In this document: piece by piece, positions 46,970-58,235 of the stretch
Numbering within the stretch: position 1 is the stretch's first letter
Layout: the number at the start of each line of letters is the position of its first letter
Assembly: GCF_003473485.1 (NCBI RefSeq)
Contig: NC_053046.1
Span: 3,358,001-3,422,000 of the forward strand
Direction: 5' to 3'
Source of the DNA: Medicago truncatula
Taxonomy: Eukaryota; Streptophyta; Magnoliopsida; Fabales; Fabaceae
Length of the DNA: 64,000 nucleotides
The notes under the pieces: model-generated
Seen by the model: the letters and a program-made list of their open reading frames with translations, nothing else
The model's database searches: none
Told to the model about the DNA's origin: nothing
Program-made: the position numbers and the translations under genes

Positions 46970-48085
46970 AGGAACAAATATTTTATGAATTGAGTCTTGG
47001 AGCAAAAGAAAGGGATTTGGAGCTGATTCGGTACGAAAAAACGAAGATTTGGAGACAAAATATGTCTCCCCCAAAGTCAGAAGCTTGGCACGGCCCGTGC
47101 TAGAATTGGCACGGCCGTGCCACCCTTTAGAGTCACTTTTGCTGCTTTTGCTTAGATATTAAGCTACTCTATTTTTAGCCCGCAGTTTCTTGTGGAACAT
47201 TCTAGTAATGTAATTGCTTAGATTTTAAGTCGAATGTATGCTATAAATAGAGTAGCTAGCCATCACAAATATTCATCTTTTCTTGGAATTCAATATGTGA
47301 CAATTGTCTTTCTAATAAAAGTTCTTTTCTTTTCCTTTACTTTCTTGTTATTTACTTTTATGCTTTCTCGCTTCTTCTCCATGTCTACGATGAACATCAG
47401 TGAGTAGAATTCTCTTGTCTTGGGATTGTTGGATAAGTCTAAATGACATAATCCTAATCAAACTAAGCTCTTAAACCTTAATCTTATGTAACCCTAATTT
47501 CTAATATAAATTCACCGCTTTAACATGAATTAACCATTATCAAACTGTGGAAACGAAAGTGGAGGGTTTGATAATTGTTAATTCATCATCTCAAATATCA
47601 ATTCATAAAACGAAAGTGGAGTTTTGATATTCGAACAAGTGAATTTAGACAAAGATTGTAAAGACAGCGAAATAGTCTTTACAATCTTTGAGACATATAG
47701 TTTCGAACTTCAAGGATTCTAAATTGTAATCAAGTCAGCGAAATAGGTTTGGTTGCAACTTAGGACAAAAATCTAATAGTAATCAAGTCAGCGAAATAGG
47801 CATAGTTGCTAGAGGAACAAAAGAGAAACTGTCTTTAGAAGTTAGGTCTAACATAAGGTTATATGTTTAATAGTTTGGTTTGTGAAGGACTTGTCAATTA
47901 AATGAACCAATAATCCCAAGACTTTTTATCTTTTCTTTTATTTTCTTTTAAAATCCAATTTTTTGATCGAAAACTCTTTCATCTAATCATTATTAAAAGT
48001 TACTTGAATTCACAACTACCTGTCGGAACGATACTCTTTTATTACTACACCGGTAGAACCGTGCACTTGCGGTTTTTTCCATCGA
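46970..48085 (+). mobile_element. Probable LTR-retrotransposon fragment
   Basis: The stretch has the layout of a plant LTR and leader. GGCACGGCCCGTGC-type palindromic motifs come first, then a TATAAATAG box (47231-47239), a leader with aataaaag, and the repeated phrase agtcagcgaaatagg (47733-47747, 47785-47799). It ends in a GC-richer accgtgcacttgcgg. Neither LTR end nor any gag/pol frame is present, so the assignment is tentative. Confidence 0.4.
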
Positions 48086-48410
48086 TAATATAATACTAAA
48101 AAAAAAGAACAGAAAATTAGGAAAAAAATTTGTAACTTTTTTGCCTTCAAAAAGTTGTCTAAAAGACTTAAAAACTTTTATAAATAAGATATAATGCTCT
48201 TTAAGTGATTATTTTTTAAAAGTTATAACAATCGACTACTTAGATATTTTTTTTGCTATTTTATACAAAAATTAGAATCTTTGTTTGTTTAGTACAATGA
48301 TATGAAAGAAATTTTTTGTTACAAAAACATTTCGATCAATTTCTTTTACAGTTATTTTTCTCTTCTCTAAGTATGATATCATGTTACAAAAGGGAACATT
48401 GTCTTCGTGA

Positions 48411-48485
48411 ACATAACTCAGTTGGTATGGACAATGCATAATATATGCAAGATCTGGGGTTCAAACATCGGCCATCACAAAATAT
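48411..48485 (+). mobile_element. tRNA-derived SINE
   Basis: ACATAACTCAGTTGGTATGG is a good box A and GGGTTCAAACATC a box B. A TA-rich tail follows and abuts the foldback element starting near 48498. Confidence 0.5.
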
Positions 48486-49432
48486 ATATATATATATGGG
48501 TAGGGATATTTTGACTCCAAGAGTAAGTGTGATATCTTACTCCAAATCTTGACCTTTAATTTCAATTTTGATTAATGGCTTATATTAATTGATATGGTAG
48601 GCTTTAATTCCATTTTCTATTGTAGTTAACATTTATCACCACAAAATAACAAAACAATAAATGTCTCTTGTCAACAAAAAAAAAAAACACAATAAATGTC
48701 TTTTAATTGATTGATTTTTTTTCTTCTTCCATTGCTTTTTTTTTTTTTGTTTCACGCTAAAAGAATTTTTGAGGGTTAACTTAAAATCCTTTCCTTAAAA
48801 GAAAAATTTCAAGAATCACTCATTCTAAAAAATTGCATAAGAAAAAATTTGCATATATTTTTTTACGCAAAAAGAATTTTTTTTCTTCTCCCATTGATTT
48901 TTTTTCTTCTCCCTTTACTTTTTTTACGCTAAAATAATTGCATATTTTTTTTTTAAAAGAAAAAAATTGTAAAATTCAAAGAATTGCATATTTATTCTTC
49001 TTCCGTTACTATTTTTTATACGACATATTTTGTTTAGTTTCTTCATTATAATCCTGATCTTTTCTTATATTTTTTATAAACGCACATTTTTGTACTAATC
49101 TGTCACAAAAAAAAAAAAGACGATAGAGGAAGTAACCCTAGTATTTTCTTATATCTAATTCATTTACAATAATTGCATAAAAAATAAATAAATTTGTGTA
49201 TTTATTTATACGACAAATTAAAATAATCATCTCCATTGTAATTAGTTTTTGTTGTCATAGACATACATAGATGATGTTATTTGAGAAAGACCTCAAGAAT
49301 TCAACATAATATAAAAAAAATATTTGAATCCAACATAACATAACATAACAAGAGCATAAAATCCAAAATAAAAATTCTTTTAGCATGAAACAAAAAAAAA
49401 CAATGGAAGAAAAAAATCAATCAATTAATTAA

Positions 49433-50234
49433 GACTGGTGCTAGTCACACCCCAAAAAAACAAGTTACACCCCAGAATGACTAATATACCCCTGAATTGA
49501 ACATAAGTAAACTGAATTTACACTAACCTCTTATATACATACACGTAAGTAAACTGAATTAACACTAACCTATATTGAATTTAAGTAAACTAAATTTACA
49601 TTAACCTAAATTGAACATAAGTAAACTTAATTTACTTTGAACATAAGTAAACTAAATTTACATTAACCTAAATTGAACATAAGTAAACTTAATTTACATT
49701 AACATGAATTTACATTAACCTAGATTGAACATAAATAAACTTAATTTACATTAACCTAGATTGAACGTAAGTAAACTGAATTTACACTAACCTCTTATAT
49801 ACATACACGTAAGTAAACTGAATTTACATTAACCTAGATTGAACATAATAAGTAAACTTAATTTACATTGGCATAAGTAAACTAAATTTACATTAACCTA
49901 AATTGAACATAAGTAAACTTAATTTACACTAACCTAAATTGAACATATCTCATACCAAATCAAACAATAAACAAATAGAAACTCATTGAAAATGAAATTC
50001 ATGAAATTCACTAACCTTTATGAATATAGTAAAGATCAATAACAAAGATGTTGATTCAGATATTGGTTGCACATCTATGGTGATTTGTGGATGAAAGGGG
50101 GTAAGGGTTCAGAATGATCATAAAAGATGGGTTTTTAAAAATTTACATGAAGAGGGCAATTTTGGTATTATTGTAAAATTTTAAATAAATTTGGGTGTAA
50201 CTTGTTTTTTTTTTTGGTGTGACTAGCACCGGTC
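49433..50234. mobile_element. MULE-type element (802 bp) nested in the foldback element
   Basis: The ends GACTGGTGCTAGTCACACC and GGTGTGACTAGCACCGGTC form inverted repeats of about 40 bp, and the 9-bp flanks ATTAATTAA (49424-49432, 50235-50243) are exact. The interior is largely a minisatellite (listed separately). No coding capacity. Confidence 0.9.
49496..49950. repeat. Minisatellite inside the nested MULE
   Basis: A unit of roughly 35 bp built from GAACATAAGTAAACT, TAATTTACATTAACCTA and variants is repeated about a dozen times with drift. A longer variant with cttatatacatacacgtaag occurs twice (49531 and 49793). Confidence 0.8.
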
Positions 50235-50362
50235 ATTAATTAAATGTCATTTATTGTTTTGTTATTTTGTGGTGATAAGTGTTGACTACAATAAAAAATG
50301 GAATTAAAGCCTACCATATCAATTAACCTAAGCCATTAACCAAAATTGGAGTCAAAATATCC

Positions 50363-50368
<6 letters not shown>

Positions 50369-50415
<47 letters not shown>
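50369..50415. repeat. (TA)n microsatellite
   Basis: About 23 TA units next to the right end of the foldback element. Confidence 0.9.
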
Positions 50416-50419
<4 letters not shown>

Positions 50420-50961
50420 AGGTGCCAAATGATTAGTATGAGCGAAAATTATGTTCTTGTTGGTGATTAATTTTCATAAATAAAGAATAAAATGATTCTG
50501 CCAAAAAATAAATAAATAATAAAAGGTAGCCTATTGATTGATAATGTTGATGATTAGCAAATTTTAAAATATTATTAGTAGTTTGTTGAGATATTTTATG
50601 CTATACAAATATTGAAAATAAATTAAAAACTTTAATAAAATATTAAGTTGATAAGAATAACAAACGAAACGAAATTTGTTGAAATATTTATGTCAAATAA
50701 AATATTAGTTTTATAAAATATAAAAAAAATAAAAATATTGAGAATAAACGTTGAAAACAAGATGTGGCATAAAAAACACTTTTATTCTAATCCGTAACAA
50801 AAACATGATCTTATTTTATTTGTTTGCTTTGTTTTTTATTTTAGATTTTCGGCTTATAAGGGTTTTTTGTTATTTTCTTATTTAAAAACTTAAAGGCAAT
50901 AGAGAGCTATTTTCACAAATTTGTCTGTTGAAAAGTTTTTCTTCTAGGTTTAGCCTCTTGC
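50416..50961. other. AT-rich upstream DNA of the NMD3-like frame
   Basis: No gene or clear promoter motif. Just before the ATG, about ten in-frame codons follow a TGA at 50929-50931, so the reading frame cannot extend to the missing N-terminus. Confidence 0.4.
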
Positions 50962-52026
50962 ATGCATAAGATGGAGGAAGGGTGGGTTGGTGTTTTGAAT
51001 GTTCGTCAACAACATGTTTGTCAACTACGTACTTTGTTTCATTTGGAGCAGATCAGCGTTTGGACCAATTTTACTAAGCTTAGTCATATTATGAGAATCA
51101 AAAACAAAATCGATGACGATGAAGGTTTGTCTTTCTGTTTCAATAGCTTATCTGATGCTACGGATGTTGTCAATCTTATAGTGGACATACTTCCTTCCAA
51201 GGTTCGGTTGAATATGAATATGATTCCTCCTGAAGAAAGATGCATTTTTTCTGTTGAAATCGTCCCAATTTGTTGCGGGGATTTGATTATTCTGCCTAGT
51301 CATATTGCTGCTTCTTTCGGTCCAAATATTGGTCCTATTGTCATTTGTACTAGGGTTGCCAAAATATTTACTTTGCTTGATCCATTTACCTTGACCCACT
51401 GTTTCTTAAAGGCTGGTCAATACTGGGATGCACCCTTCACGCCTTCATTCTCTAGGCCTCAGTTAGTGGAATATGTTGTTCTCGGTATTAACCTCAAGGA
51501 GGAATTAGAGGAGTTGGTGGAGGAGAATAAAGAGAAGAAGAAGCTGATTATTGAGTTGTATGCTGCTGATGCTGTTGCTGCTGCTGCTGCTGTTGTTGCT
51601 GCTGAAGCTGCTGCTGCCAAAAAATATCGTTTAGCTGATGCCATGGTTGCTCGTGTGAAAGATATTGGAAATAATAATCACACAACTTTTCAAATCAAGA
51701 CTCATCTTGGTCGTATTTTAAAACCCGGTGACCATGCTCTTGGTTATGACCTGTCTTCTGGAGGAGTAGATACAAACCTTCCTGCTGCCATTTTGATCAC
51801 CAAAATTAGTTATGCCGAAGAGGAGAATGGTAGAGTTGTTGCTGTTCAGGATAAGTGGGAATCTGATTATCAACTCTTCTTAAAAGATCTACAACAAGAC
51901 ACTAAACTCCTCTTCGACCGAAGAGCAATCTACCGAAATCGAACCAACTGCCATCCATTTGACACAACCATCAAATCCCCCTTTAGAAGACCTTTTTATC
52001 CATTGGAGGATTTGCTTGATGGATGA
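50962..52026 (+). CDS. NMD3-like protein without the zinc-finger N-terminus, intronless
   Basis: An uninterrupted frame of 354 residues matches the middle and C-terminal parts of NMD3, the adaptor that brings the 60S ribosomal subunit to the exportin CRM1. Landmarks are WVGVLNVRQQHVCQLRTLFH, FSVEIVPICCGDLIILP, GPIVICTRVAKIFTLLDPFT, QLVEYVVLGI, HLGRILKPGDHALGYDL and PLEDLL. Full NMD3 is about 500 residues. The four CxxC zinc-binding pairs at its N-terminus are absent, and the C-terminal acidic/NES-like tail is cut after LEDLLDG. An Ala-rich stretch (about residues 200-218) replaces the usual linker. The lack of introns and the truncated start suggest a retrocopy, yet no frameshift or stop has appeared. 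The start is the first ATG; the fourth codon is another. Whether it is expressed is unknown; it could be a dead copy too young to have decayed. Confidence 0.75.
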   Translation: MHKMEEGWVGVLNVRQQHVCQLRTLFHLEQISVWTNFTKLSHIMRIKNKIDDDEGLSFCFNSLSDATDVVNLIVDILPSKVRLNMNMIPPEERCIFSVEIVPICCGDLIILPSHIAASFGPNIGPIVICTRVAKIFTLLDPFTLTHCFLKAGQYWDAPFTPSFSRPQLVEYVVLGINLKEELEELVEENKEKKKLIIELYAADAVAAAAAVVAAEAAAAKKYRLADAMVARVKDIGNNNHTTFQIKTHLGRILKPGDHALGYDLSSGGVDTNLPAAILITKISYAEEENGRVVAVQDKWESDYQLFLKDLQQDTKLLFDRRAIYRNRTNCHPFDTTIKSPFRRPFYPLEDLLDG

Positions 52027-53134
52027 TCCACTTACAAGCTTAAACAAACATCACTTCTATTGATGTTTTGTTACTTCCAATAACCAAAACAAGGAAGATG
52101 CTTTTCATTTATTAGCTTTTTTCTATTTATTCCGATAACAAGAACAACTAGTTCTTTTCACTTACTCTGTTGCAATTTGCAATTTCTGTTTGATATTTAT
52201 GTTTATTAGAACAAGTTATGTGTGCTTCCCAAACCATGCATGTCATTAATTATATTCGGCATATAAAGTACCTTTCACCATTTCACCTCACCCTTTCATT
52301 TACTTTCCTGTCTTCCATGTGTTGCACTCAAACATGGCTAGTTTTACTTCTTTTCACTTGGAATTAGTAGACTAGAGTGGCACCAAACTGTATTAATGTG
52401 TGATATTTACAGTTTCACCATACTGCTGTAAAAGTCTGTTATGCAGAAAACTGCATTAATGAGTGATATTTCACAACTTGCAAAGAGTAATGCTATACTA
52501 TGAAATATTTTGCTTAGAAATGTCGTGAGTGCACACTTGTTAAATATTGCAGGAACCGATTTTTTTTTATTTTTTTTTTTTATCAATAATGAAATGGTTC
52601 AAGCAGTAAGAGATTTGTTCACTTAAACATGTAAGCAGATGTTTAATCATGTGTAAAATTGTAATTGTGTGGTGTGATTAATCTTGATGATGTTTAGCAC
52701 TAATTTTCGTTTGATAAACTCTATTTACCTCGCTCTTTTTCTCATCCATGGTGAATATATGGGTTGAAACAATGTACTTTAGAAGGAAGGCCGAGGTCAT
52801 TACCAACAAACTATGAAGATTGCTCTTACACACCTAAAAATTATCTGCAATACCCCAACAATAGTTAATAATTTCTTTCATAATTCTTTCTTATCATAAT
52901 TAAGGATGTACATGTCATTTTATTATTATGCATATTTATTTCTTATCATAATTTTCTTTCATTTTCTCTCGTATCAAACTATTTAGTAATCTCTTTTTTC
53001 ATTTCATTTTATTTTCTTCGATAAATGGTCGTTCGAGATATAGTACAAACAAACATTAATAGATGTAAATGTTTCCTATGTTTTTGAATAGTTTTTTGAT
53101 TCATTGAGAGGTTACATATTGTTAACTTTGCTTT
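52027..53134. other. 3' flank and intergenic DNA, no gene seen
   Basis: AT-rich sequence following the NMD3-like frame. No poly-A tract directly follows the stop; a T-rich run lies at 52561-52580. No coding region recognised. Confidence 0.4.
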
Positions 53135-53838
53135 TAGGGTAAGCTCCAAAAATTGTTAAATTGTGAATACCGGAAAGCCCTGGAGAAGGCGTGTGATAGA
53201 GTACATAGAGAGATTTTGTGGAAAGCCAAGAAAGGGGTGAGGATTGCCTATATTAGAGTTATCCAGGATATGTATGAGGAAGCTTCGACTAATGTGAGGA
53301 CGCGGGATGGGGATATCGTAGATTTTCCCATAACAATAGGATTGCACCAAGGGTAAACCCTAAGTCCTTATCTCTTTACTCTAGTTTTGGATGTACTGAC
53401 GGAACACATCCAAGAGTTAGCACCGAGATGTATGCTTTTTGCAGATGATGCAGTCTTGCTTGGTGAGTCGAGGGAGGAGTTAAATGGGAGGCTAGAGACC
53501 TGGAGGCAAGCCTTAGAAGCGTATGGTTTCCGCCTGAGTAGAAGCAAGACAGAGTATATGGAATGTAATTCAGCAAAAGGAGAAGTGGGTCTACCTTGGA
53601 GGTGAAAGTTGGAGATCATATCATACCCCAAGTTACACGGTTTAAATATCTTGGGTCCATAGTACAAAATGACGGAGAAATAGAAGCAGATGTAAATCAT
53701 CGTATTCAAGCTGGGTGGTTGAAATGGAGATGAGCCTCAGGTGTTTTGTGCGATAAGAAAGTACCACTTAAGCTGAAAGGAGGAAAGTTCTATCGGACAG
53801 CAGTCAGACCGGCAATGTTGTATAGTACGGAGTGCTAA
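53135..53838 (+). pseudogene. LINE reverse-transcriptase fragment
   Basis: The frame ACDRVHREILWKAKKG...VRIAYIRVIQDMYEEA...ITIGLHQG is the RT finger/palm region. After a TAA in place of the usual Ser, [20 protein letters not shown] and the catalytic [13 protein letters not shown] follow, then [14 protein letters not shown] and, after a frameshift, VTRFKYLGSIVQNDGEIEAD. The order is that of non-LTR reverse transcriptases (FADD in place of YADD). No endonuclease or tail is present. The fragment stops within about 15 bp of AHL copy F. Confidence 0.85.
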
Positions 53839-53852
53839 TAAGTACCACTTAG

Positions 53853-54261
53853 TTGGAAATGTTGTTGGTGGTCGCGTAGCTGGTCCATTGGTGGTTGCAA
53901 GCTGTAAGTACCTGGGAAAGGAATAATAGGTTTATAAAATCAAATCAAATATTTAGAGGCTAATAGTCTAATATGTTTTTGACATACTAAAACACCAATT
54001 AGAAGAAGGTTTATGTAGTAGTTAATCTCGGATAAGTAAAGTTTATGTAATTCTCATCAGGTAATGGTAGTTACTTTTCTTGCAAGTGAACAACATGAGC
54101 AGAAGCTAAACACACAGAAGAATGAGGTAATTTCAACAGTAACGCCAACTGTAGCTGCTCGCATGTCTTCTGCTGGTCCAATGCTTAATAATTTGTCATC
54201 TTCATCTTGCTTCCATGGAGATAATCAGTATAGAATCCCTCCCAGCAGTGGCAGATACTAG
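53853..54261 (+). pseudogene. AHL copy F (end of exon 4 and exon 5), duplicate of copy A
   Basis: 53853-53903 is the last third of exon 4 (GNVVGGRVAGPLVVAS) with 8 bp missing before the donor. 54061-54261 is exon 5, with a protein product identical to copy A. The intron and downstream DNA also match copy A closely. Exons 1-3 are absent; a LINE fragment lies in their place. Confidence 0.85.
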
Positions 54262-55351
54262 GAATAACTCAACTGACATAAATGCATCATTTCATGGAAG
54301 TTGATTCTAATTTGTACTTGCTAGACAGTTTTTCCTTTTGGATTAAATAGATATGCTTATTATTCATCTTTTGTAATGAATGATGTTTTGATGTACTTTT
54401 CAAGTTATATTGGCTATGAAATTATTTAGTTCTTGAATTATGACAATCACTAATTTTAGAATGATTTCTAATTATTAGCATTGAGGCTACTACATTTGAA
54501 TTGGCTTATGAATAACTTATTTAGGCTTATGACATTGAGTGGTCTTAAAGAGTCTTCGTCTAAATCATAATATATTTAACCCCATATGTTAGCATATCAA
54601 CAAAAACACGTTAAAAGAACCCAAAACAAGTCTCAACTCTATACAATAGCGAACAATTCAAAAGCATTTTTAATAGCTAACTACCTCCTCTCTTCTCTCC
54701 TACTATAAGGTGAAAACTTGAAGTTTTGTTGGATACTATCCATCATCTGACCATTTAATATTATGTCAGTTTGCCGACATAGTACCCGTATCCAACAAAA
54801 TTTTAAGGTACCAAAGAATTTTCATTACCATAATCCGTAAGGAAAAAACCCGAGTTTTAAGTATGATTCATCGAAATAACAACTCTGCCAATTCAAAAAG
54901 TTCACCACCGTCTTCAAGTGAATATCATGTACATCTCCACCAATGTTCCACAACCTTATCTCACGTTTTTTTTATGCCTTCATCTTTATTTTTTCTAGGA
55001 TACATAGCATACATACATATTTTATGGTTATTAACAACAATTTAGGACTTAGGTCACGTGTACATACATATTTTATGGTGTTTTTAGATAACATATTTTA
55101 TGGTTATAAATATCAATTTTAGTGTGCCTCAAAAATTATTTTATTAGTTTGTAAGTGACTATATTTTCTGTCTTTTTTTTTTAAAGATATATGTTCTGTC
55201 ATTTGTTATACTCGATGCATTTACATTATTAACCAAACAAGTGTGTTAGTGTGTTAAAATAGTTAGAGGTAGTTACTGATCAGTTAGACAGTCACTTTAA
55301 TTAAAGTTTGTTAGTTTTGTTAGTTAAGTTTCTTTTTTCAGCACCTGAACC
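54262..55351. other. Duplicated flank: empty MULE site and AHL promoter region
   Basis: Matches 28653-29378 and then continues with 30644-31000. The MULE found at 29379-30634 is missing, and its target TTATTTTTT (54986-54994) is single. No separate gene. Confidence 0.8.
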
Positions 55352-55362
55352 TATATATATAA
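55352..55362 (+). promoter_or_regulatory. TATA box of AHL exon 1 copy F2
   Basis: TATATATATAA in the same conserved setting as the other AHL promoters, 181 bp before the exon 1 ATG. Confidence 0.5.
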
Positions 55363-55532
55363 GGTACTCTTCTTTACTCTATTCGGTTAATAATAAAGAT
55401 CAGTACTCATTTCTCTTGTTCAAAAGTGAATACCATTTTCTTAAATCTTTCCAGGAATTTTCTGTCAACATCTACAGAATCATAATCTGCTTTGGGTATG
55501 GACGAGTAAGTTTGGACTTTGTAGTAAAATTC

Positions 55533-55805
55533 ATGGCGGGTGCTAGCAATAGTGGTGCTTCAGATACTCCAAGAGATTACCATGCAGCTCCAAGAACCGG
55601 AATCCCAGCTTTTGCCGGTGGATCCGCAGCTGATTCAACATCTCAGGGAGGCATTCCACCGATGCAGACGGTGGCACAAGCAAAGAAGAAAAGGAGTCGC
55701 CCCAGAAAGTACGGACCAGACGAATCTTTTAACTTGGCGAAAGAAGAGATGTTAAAACTACAGAACATTGTGATTTTCATCATAAAATATGGATGGGTTT
55801 ATTAA
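55533..55805 (+). pseudogene. AHL exon 1 copy F2, truncated, AT-hook core altered
   Basis: MAGASNSGASDTPRDYHAAP leads to KKKRSRPRKYGPDESF, in which the minor-groove core RGRP is changed to RSRP. AHL sequence ends near 55740 (FNLA), and unrelated DNA closes the frame (KEEMLKLQ... to TAA). None of exons 2-5 follow. The N-terminus has five residues more than copies D and G (NSGAS-type insert), closer to a fuller ancestral form. Confidence 0.8.
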
Positions 55806-56072
55806 GAGAGCATATAATCAGTTTATAATATTAGGATGAAAACAAATGGAACCAATATAGAAACCAATGATGTGTGAATTTCCATATTATCCATCCAAAC
55901 TAATAAAAAAGAGTGTTGTTGTAATAGAGTTACCAAAAAATGATTGATATCCATATTTACATCAAATGAAATCAAGCAAAGAAGTAGCATAGATGAGTGA
56001 AGAAAATCTAGTTTAGGATTAGAGTTAAGGTGATATGTTGAAAGTGCGGATCATGAACATCAAATCTTTATT

Positions 56073-56318
56073 TGGAAACGCCTTGAACGTGCATATTTTT
56101 AGGTGGCTTCTCTAGATCAAAAATTAACTTATCACATACCTCTAACATATGTTCTCGGCAAAATTTGAATCATTGGCCGCCTAAGTATTTTTTTTTGTAA
56201 CTTGCTCTCTTTGCCGTTATCAAGCGACACTTATACCTTTTTTGAGCTTGTTTGTCGATGAGTGTGAATTTTTTCCGTGTTCCTTTTAGAAATATCATTG
56301 ATATCTCATTTGAGAAGT
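56073..56318 (-). pseudogene. B3-like DNA-binding domain fragment 1
   Basis: On the minus strand, EISMIFLKGTRKKFTLIDKQ, ASYKKKYLGGQ, a TGA where Trp is expected, then FKFCREHMLEVCDKLIFDLE follow. This resembles the plant B3 fold (basic strand, LGxGWxxFCREHxLExGDxLxFxL). It is the diverged partner of the fragment at 56711-56960; the pair is spaced by about 640 bp and the flanks also look related. Confidence 0.55.
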
Positions 56319-56710
56319 GTTAGATATAAAACAAATTGCAGTGTTAATTAGAAGTTATATATATGTACATTTCTAAAACATTTACCAAAGCATTATAAAG
56401 ATTTATTGTAGGAAAATAGCATGTTTTATTTAGTCAAGAGATTAGGAAAACAACATTACAATTAACTTGATACTAATTGGAACCAATGAATGAACCAACA
56501 ATGTGCAGATTAATGTTACATAATCGTTAGGTTTATAAAAGAGATTGCAAGTTTCATAGACTAACCAAAAAGGGATTTTTGCCAATATTTACACCAGACA
56601 AAATGAAAAGAACAAATGACATTCCAAAGTCAAGATAGTTTACGACTACAGTCCAAAGCGATACGTCAAAATAGTAGAAGTTCAAATAGTTCAACAACAA
56701 AGATCTACTT

Positions 56711-56960
56711 TGGAACAACTCGAATTTGCAAGTTCTTCTGTGACTTTTCGAGATCAAAGATGAGCTTACCACCTTCTTCCATCACTCGTTATCTGCAGAA
56801 ATTGAACCACTGCCCACCCAAGTAATTTTGATAGCTTGCTCTATCGGTGGTAATGAGGTGACCGTTATATTGTCTCTGTGTCTGGTCATCAATGAGAGTG
56901 ATTGTTTTGCGCTTTCCTTTCAAAATTGTTCTTGACACCTCTTTTGGGAAATGATAAACA
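56711..56960 (-). pseudogene. B3-like DNA-binding domain fragment 2
   Basis: Minus strand: YHFPKEVSRTILKGKRKTIT, LIDDQTQRQYNGHLITTDRA, YLGGQWFNFCR, a TAA where fragment 1 has Glu, then RVMEEGGKLIFDLEKSQKNL. The conserved QWFNFCR and GGKLIFDLE parts support a B3-type domain. No other exon of a B3 gene was found. Confidence 0.58.
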
Positions 56961-57460
56961 GGAAAATAACTGCAATATTAGTCTAATACATATTTACATA
57001 GATAAGATGATCTTATGCAAATATAGTTACATATAATTTATAAAATAAAGGTAGCATAACTGATTTTAAGCTAAAGAAAATGTAGCATGACTTCTAATTT
57101 ATCTTCCCATTATCTTCCTATAAAGTCTAGATAAATGTATACATGTACATATATTTACCCCGTTGACCAATTAACATTGTTGAAACAAATGGAAATTAAG
57201 CATCACTTTTGCATGTGCATATATAGCTAGCACCATTTGACATTGATGTCTTCGAACATTTGGTGCAACTCTCATAATACAATCCAAACTGGTTAGGATT
57301 GAATTTAGTTGTTTTCCAAATAGTGATGCAATATGTTTCCTAACACATATTATGCACATGAAATAAAGAATAATGCAATATGTATTTTTAATTTGTGCGT
57401 AAAAAAACTCAAAGCATGTTCGTGCATAAAAAAAGCAGACATTGACTAAGTTTATAAATT

Positions 57461-57643
57461 GGGTTTGTCTAACATGTGCAACATTGCACATGTTAAAACA
57501 ACTAATAGTAGTAACTTTTTCTTGGAAAACTATAATTATTTATTTAAAAGTTTTATATTTAATATTAAATGTACAAGTTCCAATACAAAATTTCTATTTT
57601 AAACTTCTTAACATGTGCAAATTTGCACATGATAGAAAAACCC
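57461..57643. mobile_element. MULE-type foldback MITE (183 bp)
   Basis: The ends GGGTTTGTCTAACATGTGCA and TGCACATGATAGAAAAACCC are inverse of each other, and 9-bp flanks TTATAAATT (57452-57460, 57644-57652) are exact. It shares the ACATGTGC motif with the element at 4109-4294. Confidence 0.82.
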
Positions 57644-57652
57644 TTATAAATT

Positions 57653-58235
57653 CAACAATTGATCTAAACTAAGACAATTTGGAAAAATCGTTATACGAAG
57701 TACGTTGAGAAGAAGTCGAACTCTGACTTAAGTTCCAACTGAAGCTTTGACTCTGAGCTTGAGAAGTGTTAAGGTCACGACAACAATTCAAGAAACATGG
57801 TCAAAAAAAATCAAATCGGATTGTGAAATAATAAGTTATTCTAACACTGTATTTTGAAATCATAATGCAAACTTACTAAGTCTTAAACTTCTCAACAATC
57901 GGATGATGTAGGTTGATGAGCAGCCTCGAACCTGACCAAATTGTTACATATATTTGGATTGTCGTTGACTACAAAATGGAAGCAAAGAACTCAAGGTAAA
58001 TAGAAGGTAAATGATAAAGCTACGGAGTATTTTTCCCATAGTGTTACATCAACTATATTTACACAACATAAGGAAATACATCTTTCGGGTCATTATCAAA
58101 CTTAAACAAAATCCTATCATCTGATGCTGACAAAATATAAAATAATATCTTTTCTATTTAACAATTTTTAGTTGTTTTGAATAAGAAAAAGATATGCATA
58201 GTTTGTTCCGATATAAAGATGCAATATATATATAA
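57653..58235. other. Intergenic DNA, no gene seen
   Basis: Includes a slightly GC-richer part (57700-57990) with ttgactctgagcttgagaag. No family resemblance was found on either strand. Confidence 0.4.

Larger units (their letters stand above)
48498..50368. mobile_element. Large foldback element containing a nested MULE
   Basis: The left arm (GGATATTTTGACTCCAA, tggcttatattaattgat, atcaccacaaaataacaaaa) recurs inverted at 50244-50368. An inner pair (cttcttccattgc, cacgctaaaagaatttt versus its inverse at 49363-49415) extends the fold. Both outer ends lie in TA repeats, so no target duplication can be read. The right arm was split by the element at 49433-50234. Confidence 0.7.

Noticed and set aside
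49496..49950. CRISPR-like repeat array
   Set aside because: The repeats are contiguous, drift in sequence, have no unique spacers and sit inside a transposon of a eukaryotic genome.
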